DNA of 64,000 nt, from NCBI RefSeq assembly GCF_036345995.1, contig NZ_CP107796.1:5642001-5706000 (forward strand), read 5' to 3'. Source of the stretch: Streptomyces sp. NBC_00557. Lineage in GTDB: Bacteria > Actinomycetota > Actinomycetes > Streptomycetales > Streptomycetaceae. The notes under the pieces are model-generated. The model worked only from the letters and a program-made list of their open reading frames with translations, searched no databases and was not told the DNA's origin. The position numbers and the translations under genes are program-made. This document shows positions 40,180-47,529 of this stretch, in pieces (position 1 is the stretch's first letter; each line of letters opens with the position of its first letter).

Positions 40180-42072
40180 TCAGGCGGTTTTCCGGCGTGA
40201 TCCACGTCCCCGACGCGTGCTCCCTGGCGAGCCGGACGGCAGCCCCTGCGGCAGCCCCCACCCGTCGATACCCGGGGCCTCGGAACGAGCGATCATGAAC
40301 CGGAGGAGCGAGAAGTACGGCCGCTGATCTTCCGGGTAGCGTTCGTTGAGGTTTTCCACCCGCACGAGTTCCAAGCCGTTGCTGGCGCAGTGCATCCTGA
40401 TCCACTCCAGAGCCGCGTTGGCCGCGTGCTCCTGGCCGTGGCCCTTGGTCCTGATCTCCCCGAGGAGGTCCGTGCCGGGCCGGGTCTGTGCCCCGATCGC
40501 CCAAGTGCTGCCGGTCTGCAGGGCGCCGTGGGCGAAGATCGTGGCCACGTCTCCGTGCCAGGCGTCGTCAGGGATCACCAGGGGGCTGTGGATCTCGTAC
40601 GAGACCTCCCGCGGGACGACCGTCATCATGGACTCCGCCTCGGCCCGCATCATCTCCGGCAGGACGCTGGTGTAGGTGTCCGAGGTGATCTGGCGCGAGG
40701 AGTGCCCCAGGCGCTCCTGGACGACCTTGATGTCGTTCTTCGCAAGCAGGGACAGCGTGGCGGACAGGTGCCGGAGATCGTGGAGGCGTACCGGAGGAAG
40801 GCCGGACAGCTCGATGAGCCGCTTGAAGCGCCTGGAGACCCAGTCGGGATGAAGGGGTTCGCCGTTCTCCTGCGTCCAGACGCGGTCGGACTCGACCCAG
40901 GCGTCTCCCCACTCCTCGCGCTTCTTCTGCTGCTTCTCCCGCCACCGGGCCAGGTTCTCGCCCGACTCCAGGCTCAGTGAGACGGTGCGTACGCTGTCGG
41001 CCTTCGGCGCCTCGCCGTACAGGCGGTAGGCCACTTCGACGATCTGTGCGGAGATCCGCATCCAGAGGCCGTCGATGCTGACCTCCGGCCAGGGCAGCGC
41101 GCACATCTCGCCGCGCCGGGGGCCGTTGAAGATGAACGAGTGCCACAGCTCGTAGAGCCAGTCGGTCTTGACGAAGTCAAGGAACTCCCCGGTGAGCTCG
41201 GGTGTCCAGACCATGACGGGTCCGGGTTTCTCTCCTGTGCGCTTCCAGTGTTCGACGCGCTCGGGGGTCCACACCAGGGGCTTTGGGCGGGTGGCCGGCG
41301 GCAGCTCGACGAGCCTGGCCCAGTTCTTCGCGAAGGCTCCCTCCCGCTTGATGCCCCAGCTGATGGCAGAGGAGAGCGTGTCGTTGATGCGGTGCATCGT
41401 TGCCGCAGACGTGACCTTCCGCAGGCCGCGGCGACCGTCGCGCAGGGCCTGGTTGGCTTCCAGGAACGCCTGGCGGGTGCGGCGTCGCTCCTCCCTCGTG
41501 GCGTAGCCGGCGGTCCTCACCCATGCTCGGTGGGCTTTGTCGCGGTCCTGTTGGAGTTCCTCGACGCGGAGGCGGTGGAGGACCCGCTCGGCGTTCTCCT
41601 TCTCGATCGCCTCGTACATCCGGTCGAGATGGCGGACATGCAGCTCGCGTCGCTTGATGTGGCCGAGGTGGGGGATGAGGTAGTTGTCGATGTGTTCTTG
41701 GTAACCGTGCCGGGTGGTGCGGGCCAGCGACTTCTTGGCACTGATCCAGCGGCGGAAGAAGTCGCTGCACAGCTCGTCGGAGAGGACGTCGGCGCCGCCG
41801 CTGGCGGCGTCATACATCTCCTTGGCCTTCTTCTTCGCGTCGTCCTTGGTGGCGAAGCCGCCGCGGCGGATGCGCTGACGCTTGCCGCGTTCGCCGCGCT
41901 CCAGCTCGAAGTAGAAGTACCAGGAGCCGTGTCCCTTCTGACCCAACTTGGAACAGGAAAGACCGATGTCGCCGATCTTCGGACTGCCATCCGGATTCAG
42001 AAGAGGCTTGCCCGTCTTGTCCTTCATCGGTCCCTTGCACTGGCATCGCCGGTAGTAGCTCGGCGAGAACAT
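40180..42072 (-). CDS. int: Tyrosine-type site-specific integrase
   Basis: A 630-aa recombinase. The N terminus has an arm-binding region (SWYFYFELERGERGKRQRIR). A core-binding helical domain covers about 95-260. The catalytic residues are all present: Arg320 (FNGPRRGEMCALPW), probably Lys358, His431-Arg434 (HDLRHLSAT), His457 (ERLGHSS) and nucleophile Tyr467 (SDTYTSV). About 160 residues follow the tyrosine, much longer than usual, with a C-terminal domain around RTKGHGQEHAANAALEWIRM. ATG 42072 has AGGGGGTCGG upstream. It faces a tRNA-derived core 150 bases away and probably inserts the element at a CAT-anticodon tRNA gene. Confidence 0.93.
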   Translation of the reverse strand: MFSPSYYRRCQCKGPMKDKTGKPLLNPDGSPKIGDIGLSCSKLGQKGHGSWYFYFELERGERGKRQRIRRGGFATKDDAKKKAKEMYDAASGGADVLSDELCSDFFRRWISAKKSLARTTRHGYQEHIDNYLIPHLGHIKRRELHVRHLDRMYEAIEKENAERVLHRLRVEELQQDRDKAHRAWVRTAGYATREERRRTRQAFLEANQALRDGRRGLRKVTSAATMHRINDTLSSAISWGIKREGAFAKNWARLVELPPATRPKPLVWTPERVEHWKRTGEKPGPVMVWTPELTGEFLDFVKTDWLYELWHSFIFNGPRRGEMCALPWPEVSIDGLWMRISAQIVEVAYRLYGEAPKADSVRTVSLSLESGENLARWREKQQKKREEWGDAWVESDRVWTQENGEPLHPDWVSRRFKRLIELSGLPPVRLHDLRHLSATLSLLAKNDIKVVQERLGHSSRQITSDTYTSVLPEMMRAEAESMMTVVPREVSYEIHSPLVIPDDAWHGDVATIFAHGALQTGSTWAIGAQTRPGTDLLGEIRTKGHGQEHAANAALEWIRMHCASNGLELVRVENLNERYPEDQRPYFSLLRFMIARSEAPGIDGWGLPQGLPSGSPGSTRRGRGSRRKTA

Positions 42073-42178
42073 CCGACCCCCTGCTGTCGACTGACGTGGA
42101 GCCAGTCGTCGTTGTGCGCACGTGTCTGTACGCGTCTTGCTTGCTCTCTCTCGATCTTGCTGGGGCTGTCGGACACTG

Positions 42179-42196
42179 TTGTAAAGTCGCCTACAA
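42179..42196. promoter_or_regulatory. Inverted repeat in the int-xis divergent region
   Basis: TTGTAAAGTCGCCTACAA has 5-bp arms TTGTA/TACAA and lies between the divergent integrase and excisionase genes. It shares TGTAAAG with the inverted repeat at 42532-42549, so one regulator may bind both. Confidence 0.45.
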
Positions 42197-42202
42197 GTTG
42201 GC

Positions 42203-42475
42203 GTGGGGGAGATTGCGACCAACGAGATGACTGCTCAGGAAGCGGGCGGGCAGGCTTCAGCCGGGGCGATGAGTCTGGAGGAGCTGCTGTCTCTTCCGGC
42301 GACGGTCAACGTGACAACTGCTGGGCGAGCCCTTGGCATCGGCCGTGACAAGGCGTACGAGCTGATCCGCAGCGGGTCCTTCCCGGTCCGTACCCTGATG
42401 TTGGGTAGGACGGTACGTGTGCCGACGGCGGAGCTGTGGAAGCTGCTCGGGGTAGACAGACGGCGCGGAGCGTGA
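42203..42475 (+). CDS. Excisionase-like helix-turn-helix protein
   Basis: A product of up to 90 aa. The winged helix reads NVTTAGRALGIGRDKAYELI, SGSFPVRTLMLGRTVRVPTA and ELWKLLGV, typical of MerR-like excisionases in actinomycete integrative elements. It is divergent from the integrase. GTG 42203, ATG 42227 and ATG 42269 are all possible starts; the last leaves only the folded domain. It would direct the integrase toward excision. Confidence 0.78.
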   Translation: MGEIATNEMTAQEAGGQASAGAMSLEELLSLPATVNVTTAGRALGIGRDKAYELIRSGSFPVRTLMLGRTVRVPTAELWKLLGVDRRRGA

Positions 42476-42517
42476 TCGGCAGTGCTGCGTCGAGAGGTGT
42501 TCGGGTGATTTAGCAAG

Positions 42518-42530
42518 ATTGTGACCTATC
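42518..42530 (-). promoter_or_regulatory. Operator-like motif, reverse copy
   Basis: On the minus strand it reads GATAGGTCACAAT, preceded by GGA and followed by CTTG, matching the 23.9-kb copy (GATAGGTGACATTCTTG) closely. It directly abuts an inverted repeat and precedes the truncated serine recombinase. Confidence 0.45.
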
Positions 42531-42531
42531 T

Positions 42532-42549
42532 CCTGTAAAGTTTGACAGG
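42532..42549. promoter_or_regulatory. Inverted repeat before the serine-recombinase-like gene
   Basis: CCTGTAAAGTTTGACAGG has 5-bp arms CCTGT/ACAGG and the shared word TGTAAAG. It lies 30 bases before the ATG, where a bound regulator would repress. Confidence 0.45.
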
Positions 42550-42578
42550 CCAGGGGGGTCGGTAGGAGGGGCGACGAG

Positions 42579-43568
42579 ATGCCAAGGCTGTACGGCTTCG
42601 ACGACATGGCGTACCGGCGTGTGCGCGAGAGTGAGGCCGAGGGCATTCGGGCTGCCGCTTCACGGCGGTTGCTCAAGCAGAGCTATCCCGCCATCTGCGA
42701 GTGGATGAACGACCAGGGTTACCGCACGACGCGCGGCGGCCTCTGGAAGCCGGATGTCCTGGCGAAGGTACTCGATCACCCCGCTATCGCCGGCCTTGCG
42801 GAAGACGACGATGGCGAGCTGGTCGAGACCGGCGGTCCGCAGATCATCCCCCGCGAGGACTTCGAGGCCATCCGCGCGCTGCGTCCCTCCAATGACCCGA
42901 ACGCTCAGCGGGCGCCGCAGAGGGAGTACCTCATCTCCGGGTTGCTGGGCGTCTGCGGCCTGTGTGCGAAGACACTCACCGCCTCGCCCTCGAACCGTGG
43001 CAGCCGCGGTTACCGCTGCGCTCCAAGCACTGCGCAGCATCCGGGAGGCTGCGGCAAGGTTCGCATCAAGGCGGACCTGTTGGAGGACTACGTCGCCGAG
43101 CACGTGCTGGCGGAGCTGGCCAAGCCGGAGGTCAGTGCGCTGATCGGACAGGCGCGCGACGACATGCTGGCCGAGGCGACTCGGCTGCGGAAGAAGGCGG
43201 CTGCCACGCGCCGCAGGCAGAAGAAGCTCGGCGCGGACTATGCGAGTTCGTCGGGTATGTCCCTCAAGGCGTTCAAAGCGGCGGACAAGGAACTGTCCCA
43301 GCAGATCCGAGAGGACTCGGCGCGGGCGAGGTTCCTGGAACAGGCCAAGCACGTCCCGGTCGGGGCCGTGCCGGATCTGGTGCGGTGGTGGAAGCACGCT
43401 CCGCTGGCCGCGAAGAAGGGCGTCTTGGTCCTCATGCTGGAGCAGGTGGCCGTGTACCCGGCCGCGTCCAGGGGCTCTCGCACCGTGGACGCGGACCGGG
43501 TGGCGCTGCGCTGGCGTCAGTGGGGTGGCGCCGAGCGGGACGAGGAAGCGGACGAGAAGTCCGCCTAG
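42579..43568 (+). CDS. Large serine recombinase without its catalytic domain
   Basis: A 329-aa protein that starts where the DNA-binding part of a large serine recombinase starts. A Recombinase domain comes first (YRRVRESEAEGIRAAASRRL, then YRTTRGGLWKPDVLAKVLDH). A zinc ribbon follows (GVCGLCAKTL...YRCAPSTAQHPGGCGK), then a coiled coil and the usual C-terminal part. The resolvase domain with the serine nucleophile (about 150 residues) is missing, and the DNA upstream does not encode it. The gene has a good ribosome site (GGTAGGAGGGG), so it is not simply a 5' truncation by chance. It could bind att-like DNA without cutting. Confidence 0.75.
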   Translation: MPRLYGFDDMAYRRVRESEAEGIRAAASRRLLKQSYPAICEWMNDQGYRTTRGGLWKPDVLAKVLDHPAIAGLAEDDDGELVETGGPQIIPREDFEAIRALRPSNDPNAQRAPQREYLISGLLGVCGLCAKTLTASPSNRGSRGYRCAPSTAQHPGGCGKVRIKADLLEDYVAEHVLAELAKPEVSALIGQARDDMLAEATRLRKKAAATRRRQKKLGADYASSSGMSLKAFKAADKELSQQIREDSARARFLEQAKHVPVGAVPDLVRWWKHAPLAAKKGVLVLMLEQVAVYPAASRGSRTVDADRVALRWRQWGGAERDEEADEKSA

Positions 43569-44332
43569 GATCTCCTGCCCGAGGTCCTGCGGTCGGCGTC
43601 GGCACTGACGGTGGCCAGCGACAGCCCTATGGTGACGCCACCGATACACAGCCCTGCCAAGACGGGGCTGATACCGCTCTCCACGTACGCCGGCCAAGTG
43701 TGGCCGGTATGGACAGCGACCAGGTAACCGCCGCGACTCACGGCGTAGGCAAGGCCGAACGCGGCGCCTGCCGCACAGATACCCAGACCGACGGCGGATG
43801 CGTGACCTCGTAGCCAAGTGCGGCGGGCGAGGAAGGCGGAAACGGTGCCCACCTCCAGCGCCGCGACAGTGGAGAACGCCAGGTAGGTCAGCAGATACAC
43901 GGTCACCTGACGATCACGGCCGTCAACGGGGGACAGGTCGAAGTGTGCCCTGTCGATGCGCTGGAACTCCCAGATCAAGAGCACGACGACAGCGCCCAGC
44001 GCCGCCACGCGCTTGGTGACACTGGCATTGATGCGTTCTCTGGGGTGCCTCCAGTCCACCACCATGACCTGAAGCCCGGCGCAGAAGACGACCGCGGCGA
44101 GGTCCGATGACAGTGTGGCCAGCTCATTGCAGCCGGTCATGCGGTCGACTGCGTCGGCGACGATAGGGATCGCCAGGAGCGAGCCGATGCACGCGCTCAG
44201 GGAGGCGACGGTTCGGGCGCTCCGAGCCAGGCGGTAGTCGGGTCTGTGCCGACGCCGAAGGGTGACGTACAGGCACAACGCGCTGGTGAGCGCCGAGAGC
44301 AGGGCACAGGCGCCGAAGATCGGGCCGTCCAA
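43565..44332 (-). CDS. MAB_1171c-type membrane protein, short
   Basis: A 255-aa protein with about seven hydrophobic segments, for example FGACALLSALTSALCLYVTL, KRVAALGAVVVLLIWEF and SAVGLGICAAGAAFGLAYAV. It resembles the membrane part of the MAB_1171c family, which in Streptomyces follows an XRE regulator. Family members are usually longer (near 400 aa, with a soluble end), so this copy may be truncated where it meets the serine-recombinase gene tail to tail (4-base overlap). Its role is unknown; a transporter or sensor is often guessed. Confidence 0.62.
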   Translation of the reverse strand: MDGPIFGACALLSALTSALCLYVTLRRRHRPDYRLARSARTVASLSACIGSLLAIPIVADAVDRMTGCNELATLSSDLAAVVFCAGLQVMVVDWRHPRERINASVTKRVAALGAVVVLLIWEFQRIDRAHFDLSPVDGRDRQVTVYLLTYLAFSTVAALEVGTVSAFLARRTWLRGHASAVGLGICAAGAAFGLAYAVSRGGYLVAVHTGHTWPAYVESGISPVLAGLCIGGVTIGLSLATVSADADRRTSGRRS

Positions 44333-44336
44333 CGGG

Positions 44337-44879
44337 TCAACGTCCTTCCAGATCTGCCGCTGCCCTCTCAGCGGCTTCGTCCCAGCTCAGATGGCGTCGC
44401 GGTCGCCCCTCGCGGGGCTGGTCGACGCCGGGGGGAGGTGGGGGGATCGAGGGGACATCGTCGGACAGCCCCCTACGACCGCGGATCTCCCGGAGCCTTC
44501 TATTGATTTCAAGAATGTCCTGCACCTCAAGGCCCCGCATTAAACGCAGAGTCTCACGGGCCTCGGGGCGCTCCTGGTACACCGTGAGCGCGGTCAGGTC
44601 ATCCCACTCGGCTCCGGGCAGCATGAACGCTGCCGGAGCACCAAGTGCCCGAGCAAGAGCGGCAATTGTAGACGACGTGGGGTTCGTGCTCGTGCCGTTC
44701 AGCAGATTGCTGACCTGGCCGTGGGACAGAACTGGTTTGCGCCGTCCCGGCGTCACGGTTGCCTGTGCAACGTCGCGGGCGCTGGGCGTGAACCCGTCTG
44801 GGTCGCGGCGCAGACGCAGCAAGGTGAGCAACTTCGCGCTCAGGCTCCTTGGTTGGGGTGCACCGGGGGTGTCTTCCAT
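44337..44879 (-). CDS. XRE-family regulator
   Basis: A 180-aa protein. The helix-turn-helix spans about residues 35-80 (RDVAQATVTPGRRKPVLSHG, VSNLLNGTSTNPTSSTIAAL). A helix around VQDILEINRRLREIRGRRG and a proline-rich segment follow. Such regulators pair with MAB_1171c-type membrane proteins, and here the two genes are four bases apart. It probably controls its own operon and perhaps the nearby divergent small gene. Confidence 0.75.
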   Translation of the reverse strand: MEDTPGAPQPRSLSAKLLTLLRLRRDPDGFTPSARDVAQATVTPGRRKPVLSHGQVSNLLNGTSTNPTSSTIAALARALGAPAAFMLPGAEWDDLTALTVYQERPEARETLRLMRGLEVQDILEINRRLREIRGRRGLSDDVPSIPPPPPGVDQPREGRPRRHLSWDEAAERAAADLEGR

Positions 44880-45125
44880 GTCCTGTCAACTCTGCTGTGT
44901 CGTATGCTCGCCGGAAGGCGACTGGCCAGTGATGAGGTCCTGCCTCTCACCGTACCTCGCAGGTCGGAGGGGTTATAAGGTTTATTGGACAGTTCCTCGG
45001 GGAGCGGTGGCGGGTGCATGGCGGGCGCCGCGGCGTTTCTCGTGCCTGCCTGCCGGCAGGCGTGTACGGGGGAGTTGCAGAGGGCGGGCGGTGGCGGCGC
45101 GCTTGCCGTTCACGGGAGGAATCGC
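44880..45125. other. Intergenic region with divergent promoters
   Basis: About 245 bases. GGTTATAAGGTTTATTGG (about 44970-44987) is the only AT-rich patch and may be a rightward -10 region. A palindrome, GCCTGCCGGCAGGC, lies at about 45045-45059. No gene is supportable. Confidence 0.35.
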
Positions 45126-45299
45126 ATGTCTGGGATAGACGAGCGGCGAGTCGCTGCGCTGGCGAACGCGCCCTCCAAGGTCTTGCGAGGGCGGGGAGGC
45201 GACAGGGCCGCGGAGGAAGCGCGCAAGGTCGTGGAGTGCCAAGCCCTGATGCGCCGGGAGAGGCCAAGCACCAACCCCCAGGAGGGTGGCCATGCTTGA
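45126..45299 (+). CDS. 57-aa protein, unknown
   Basis: ATG 45126 follows GGGAGGAATCGC, a strong ribosome site. The product is basic and helical (GIDERRVAALANAPSKVLRG, EEARKVVECQALMRRERPS) and cytoplasmic. Not recognised. It lies just upstream of an operator-like motif. Confidence 0.5.
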   Translation: MSGIDERRVAALANAPSKVLRGRGGDRAAEEARKVVECQALMRRERPSTNPQEGGHA

Positions 45300-45330
45300 A
45301 CGGCCGCGGCGTCGCCGCCATCACTCCTGA

Positions 45331-45347
45331 AGTAGGTGACATTTTTG
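45331..45347 (+). promoter_or_regulatory. Operator-like motif, fourth forward copy
   Basis: AGTAGGTGACATTTTTG lies about 20 bases before the small frame at 45367. It matches the 27.9-kb copy for TAGGTGACATTTTT. Confidence 0.5.
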
Positions 45348-45366
45348 ATGAGCTGAGGTAAGTTCT

Positions 45367-45537
45367 ATGGCGCCGAGGCGGGTACAGCAGCCGCAGGAAC
45401 CCCGCACGGCAACGTCGCGCAAGCGGCGTCCTTCCCTGCTCCTCGCCGGGTGGCCGAACCCCCCGCGCCCCGCCCGGCGAGGAGCCGGCCGTCCGGTGCG
45501 GCCGTCGGGGTGTGTGACGGGAGCCAGCCCGCCGTGA
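45367..45537 (+). CDS. Possible 56-aa basic peptide
   Basis: ATG 45367 follows GAGGTAAGTTCT and lies under an operator-like motif. The product is Arg/Pro-rich (MAPRRVQQPQEPRTATSRKR at its start) with low complexity. Its stop falls within the first arm of a strong hairpin. It may be a leader or non-coding RNA instead of a protein gene. Confidence 0.3.
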   Translation: MAPRRVQQPQEPRTATSRKRRPSLLLAGWPNPPRPARRGAGRPVRPSGCVTGASPP

Positions 45538-45557
45538 CCGCTCGGTCGCGGCGGGCT
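45526..45557 (+). terminator. Intrinsic terminator upstream of the parB promoter
   Basis: AGCCCGCC (45526-45533) pairs with GGCGGGCT (45550-45557); the inner GTGACCG/CGGTCGC extends the stem. CTCTTGTG follows. It isolates the parB promoter from upstream transcription. Confidence 0.7.
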
Positions 45558-45640
45558 CTCTTGTGTCCGCATCCGCAAGGAACTTAAGAAAGCGAGATCA
45601 ATTCCCTTTCTGAATTCCCTTGAATTAAAGGGGGTTTCAC

Positions 45641-45698
45641 TTGCATTGGTGGTATTTGCCATTAAGATATAAGTGTAAGAACAAGGGGAAACACCCCT
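45641..45698 (+). promoter_or_regulatory. Element promoter with 5' stem-loop for parB
   Basis: TTGCAT (45641-45646), a 16-base spacer, and TAAGAT (45663-45668). The stretch TATTTGCCATTAAGATATAA is identical to the 33.3-kb promoter. The hairpin AGGGG/CCCCT (45684-45698) lies near the transcript start. The upstream 80 bases are AT-rich. Confidence 0.72.
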
Positions 45699-45724
45699 AT
45701 CGGAATACGTGAAAGGCGCGGGAA

Positions 45725-46873
45725 ATGACCGACACTAACAAGGTCGCTTTCATTAACCTCAAGATCAGCGAGATCGCCCCCAACCCGGAGCAGCCCCGCA
45801 AGTTCTTCTCCGAGCAGGCCCAGGAGGAACTGACCGCCAGCATCAAGGAGAACGGCCTCCTCCAGCCGGTCGTCGTCCGGCCGGTCGAGGGTGCCAAGGT
45901 CCCCTACATGCTGATTGCGGGCGAGCGGCGTTGGCGCTCCTGCCAGGCGGCCGGCCTGGAGGTCATCCCGGCCAAGGTCGTCGAGGGCGCCTCCGAAGAG
46001 GAGGCGTACGTGCTGAGCATCGCGGAGAACGTGAACCGCGCCGACATGACAATCATGGAGGAGGCCGGCGCGTACGCCGACCTCAAGGCTGCCGGTTGGA
46101 CCCCGGCGAAGATTGCCAAGCAGTTCGGCAAGACGGAAACCCACATCACGTGGCGGCTCGGCCTGCTCACCCTGCGCCCCGAGGTGGCTGAAATGGTCGA
46201 CAACGGCCAGATCAAGAACAACCTGGCCTGGCACATCGCCCAGCTGAACCCGGCCAACCAGATGGTGGCCGCCATGCGATACGTGCGCGGCGATTTCGAC
46301 AGCGAGGCTGAGGCGCAGCACTTCGCCAATGGCCTCAAGCTGATGGAGCAGCAGACCTCCCTGACCAACGAAACGGCTCCAACGGCCGAGGAGCACGAGA
46401 CGCGGAAGAAGGCCAAGGCCAAGGCGAAGGACGGGCTCGGAAAGGCCGAGGAAGTCCTGATCCCGCTGCTGGAGGAACTGGCCGAGAAGAAGCCCGAGGA
46501 CCTGGCAGTCATCCTCGGCGACGACCTCAGCCGTCACGTGCGCGTCGTCGGCCGCCTGTACGCCAAGGTGCAGATGGTGCGGAACCTGTTGAGCAAGGCG
46601 CAGGGCATCCAGCGGGCCATGGAAGCGGAGTTCAACAAGGCCGCGGTCGAGGTTCAGCGGGAGGCCGCCGCCAAGAAGGCCGAGGCTGAGGCCAAGCCGG
46701 AGACGGCCGAGGTGGAGAAGCCCAAGGCGAAGGATGCGGCCAAGCCGCAGCCGACGGCGAAGAAGACGGCAGCGAAGTCCGCCACCGCGAAGCCCGTGGC
46801 GCCGACGACCGCGACGGCCAAGGCCCCGACGCGCCGGACGGCCGCCAAGAAGGCCGCAGCGGCGGCGAAGTAG
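45725..46873 (+). CDS. parB: ParB-family partition protein with histone-like tail
   Basis: A 382-aa protein. The N-terminal CTP-binding ParB domain is clear: IAPNPEQPRKFF, GLLQPVVVRPVEG, LIAGERRWRSCQAAG (the GERR box) and AENVNRADMTIMEEAGAY. A helix-turn-helix follows (WTPAKIAKQFGKTETHITWR). The last 90 residues are Lys/Ala/Pro-rich, like histone H1. No parA gene is nearby, so it may borrow the host ParA, or it may act as a KorB-like regulator. It suggests that the element can exist as a replicon. The start is ATG after AAAGGCGCGGGAA. Confidence 0.9.
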   Translation: MTDTNKVAFINLKISEIAPNPEQPRKFFSEQAQEELTASIKENGLLQPVVVRPVEGAKVPYMLIAGERRWRSCQAAGLEVIPAKVVEGASEEEAYVLSIAENVNRADMTIMEEAGAYADLKAAGWTPAKIAKQFGKTETHITWRLGLLTLRPEVAEMVDNGQIKNNLAWHIAQLNPANQMVAAMRYVRGDFDSEAEAQHFANGLKLMEQQTSLTNETAPTAEEHETRKKAKAKAKDGLGKAEEVLIPLLEELAEKKPEDLAVILGDDLSRHVRVVGRLYAKVQMVRNLLSKAQGIQRAMEAEFNKAAVEVQREAAAKKAEAEAKPETAEVEKPKAKDAAKPQPTAKKTAAKSATAKPVAPTTATAKAPTRRTAAKKAAAAAK

Positions 46874-46882
46874 CTCCAACGG

Positions 46883-46913
46883 GGAGGGGGCCCGCACTCA
46901 GCGGGCCCCCTCC
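46883..46913 (+). terminator. Strong intrinsic terminator after parB
   Basis: A perfect 13-bp stem, GGAGGGGGCCCGC (46883-46895), with its complement (46901-46913) around ACTCA. Confidence 0.88.
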
Positions 46914-46938
46914 CTGCTGGCGTGTATGGCCCGTCGCC

Positions 46939-47008
46939 GTGCCCGCAGGAGCTGCTCCCCCTGCGGACACGGTGCCGCTCAGGTTCTTTGCGGCCTGAGC
47001 GGGGCACC
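46939..47008 (+). other. Two tandem hairpins before the DUF488-like gene
   Basis: Hairpin 1: CCGCAGG with CCTGCGG (about 46943-46966). Hairpin 2: GGTGCCGCTCAGG (46971-46983) with CCTGAGCGGGGCACC (46994-47008), one bulged base. They lie in the leader of the following gene and could be a structured 5' UTR, an attenuator or a small RNA. Confidence 0.4.
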
Positions 47009-47082
47009 GATGGCATCCGGGCGCGCCGCCGGCGGCGCCGACGAGGGCGCCCGACCGCTGAGCACAGACGAAAGGAAGTTAC

Positions 47083-47496
47083 GTGCTCACTCTGTTCACC
47101 AATCGGTTCCAGGCTTTCCAGCCTCCGCAAGGAGTGCCGGTGCGCATCACGCTGGGCGCCCCCCGCTTCAAACTCCCCTACTCCCTCACCCACTCGGTGC
47201 GGGAGCTCGCGCCGCGTCGGGACTACCTCTCCAGCCCCGAGCCTGAGTTCACCGAGGCCTACCGGGCAGACCTCGATCAGCTCGGACCTGAGCAAATCGC
47301 CGCACGGCTACGGCAGATCACCCAGGCGGAGAGCGACCACCGTCTGGTGCTGCTCTGCTTCGAAGACTTGGCCAAGCCGGGCCTGTGGTGCCACCGCCGG
47401 GTATTCGCCGCCTGGTGGAAGGACGTCACAGGGGACAACGTGCGGGAGCTGTCCCCGATGGAGGACGGCCACTACCAACAGGGAACCTTGATGTGA
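47083..47496 (+). CDS. DUF488-like protein
   Basis: A 137-aa protein. LGAPRFKLPYSLTHSVRELA and LVLLCFEDLAKPGLWCHRRV match DUF488-type proteins; the segment LLCFEDLxxPGxWCHR holds the conserved Cys and His. The family is widespread and often called a predicted nucleotide- or DNA-associated enzyme, without proven activity. The start is GTG after AGGAAGTTAC. Confidence 0.68.
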   Translation: MLTLFTNRFQAFQPPQGVPVRITLGAPRFKLPYSLTHSVRELAPRRDYLSSPEPEFTEAYRADLDQLGPEQIAARLRQITQAESDHRLVLLCFEDLAKPGLWCHRRVFAAWWKDVTGDNVRELSPMEDGHYQQGTLM

Positions 47497-47517
47497 GCGT
47501 CGGAATCGCGCCTAAAA

Positions 47518-47529
47518 GATAGATGACAT
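47518..47529 (+). promoter_or_regulatory. Operator-like motif, variant copy
   Basis: GATAGATGACAT differs from the family word by one base (G to A). It lies in the 131-base gap before the methyltransferase-GNAT gene, which should hold that operon's promoter. Confidence 0.42.

Noticed and set aside
39749-40327. A 192-codon frame through the attachment region
   Set aside because: It reads through the tRNA half, a perfect terminator and purine-rich repeats and resembles no protein.
41140-42348. A 402-codon plus-strand frame over the integrase
   Set aside because: The minus strand holds all catalytic residues of a tyrosine integrase; the plus frame is a shadow.
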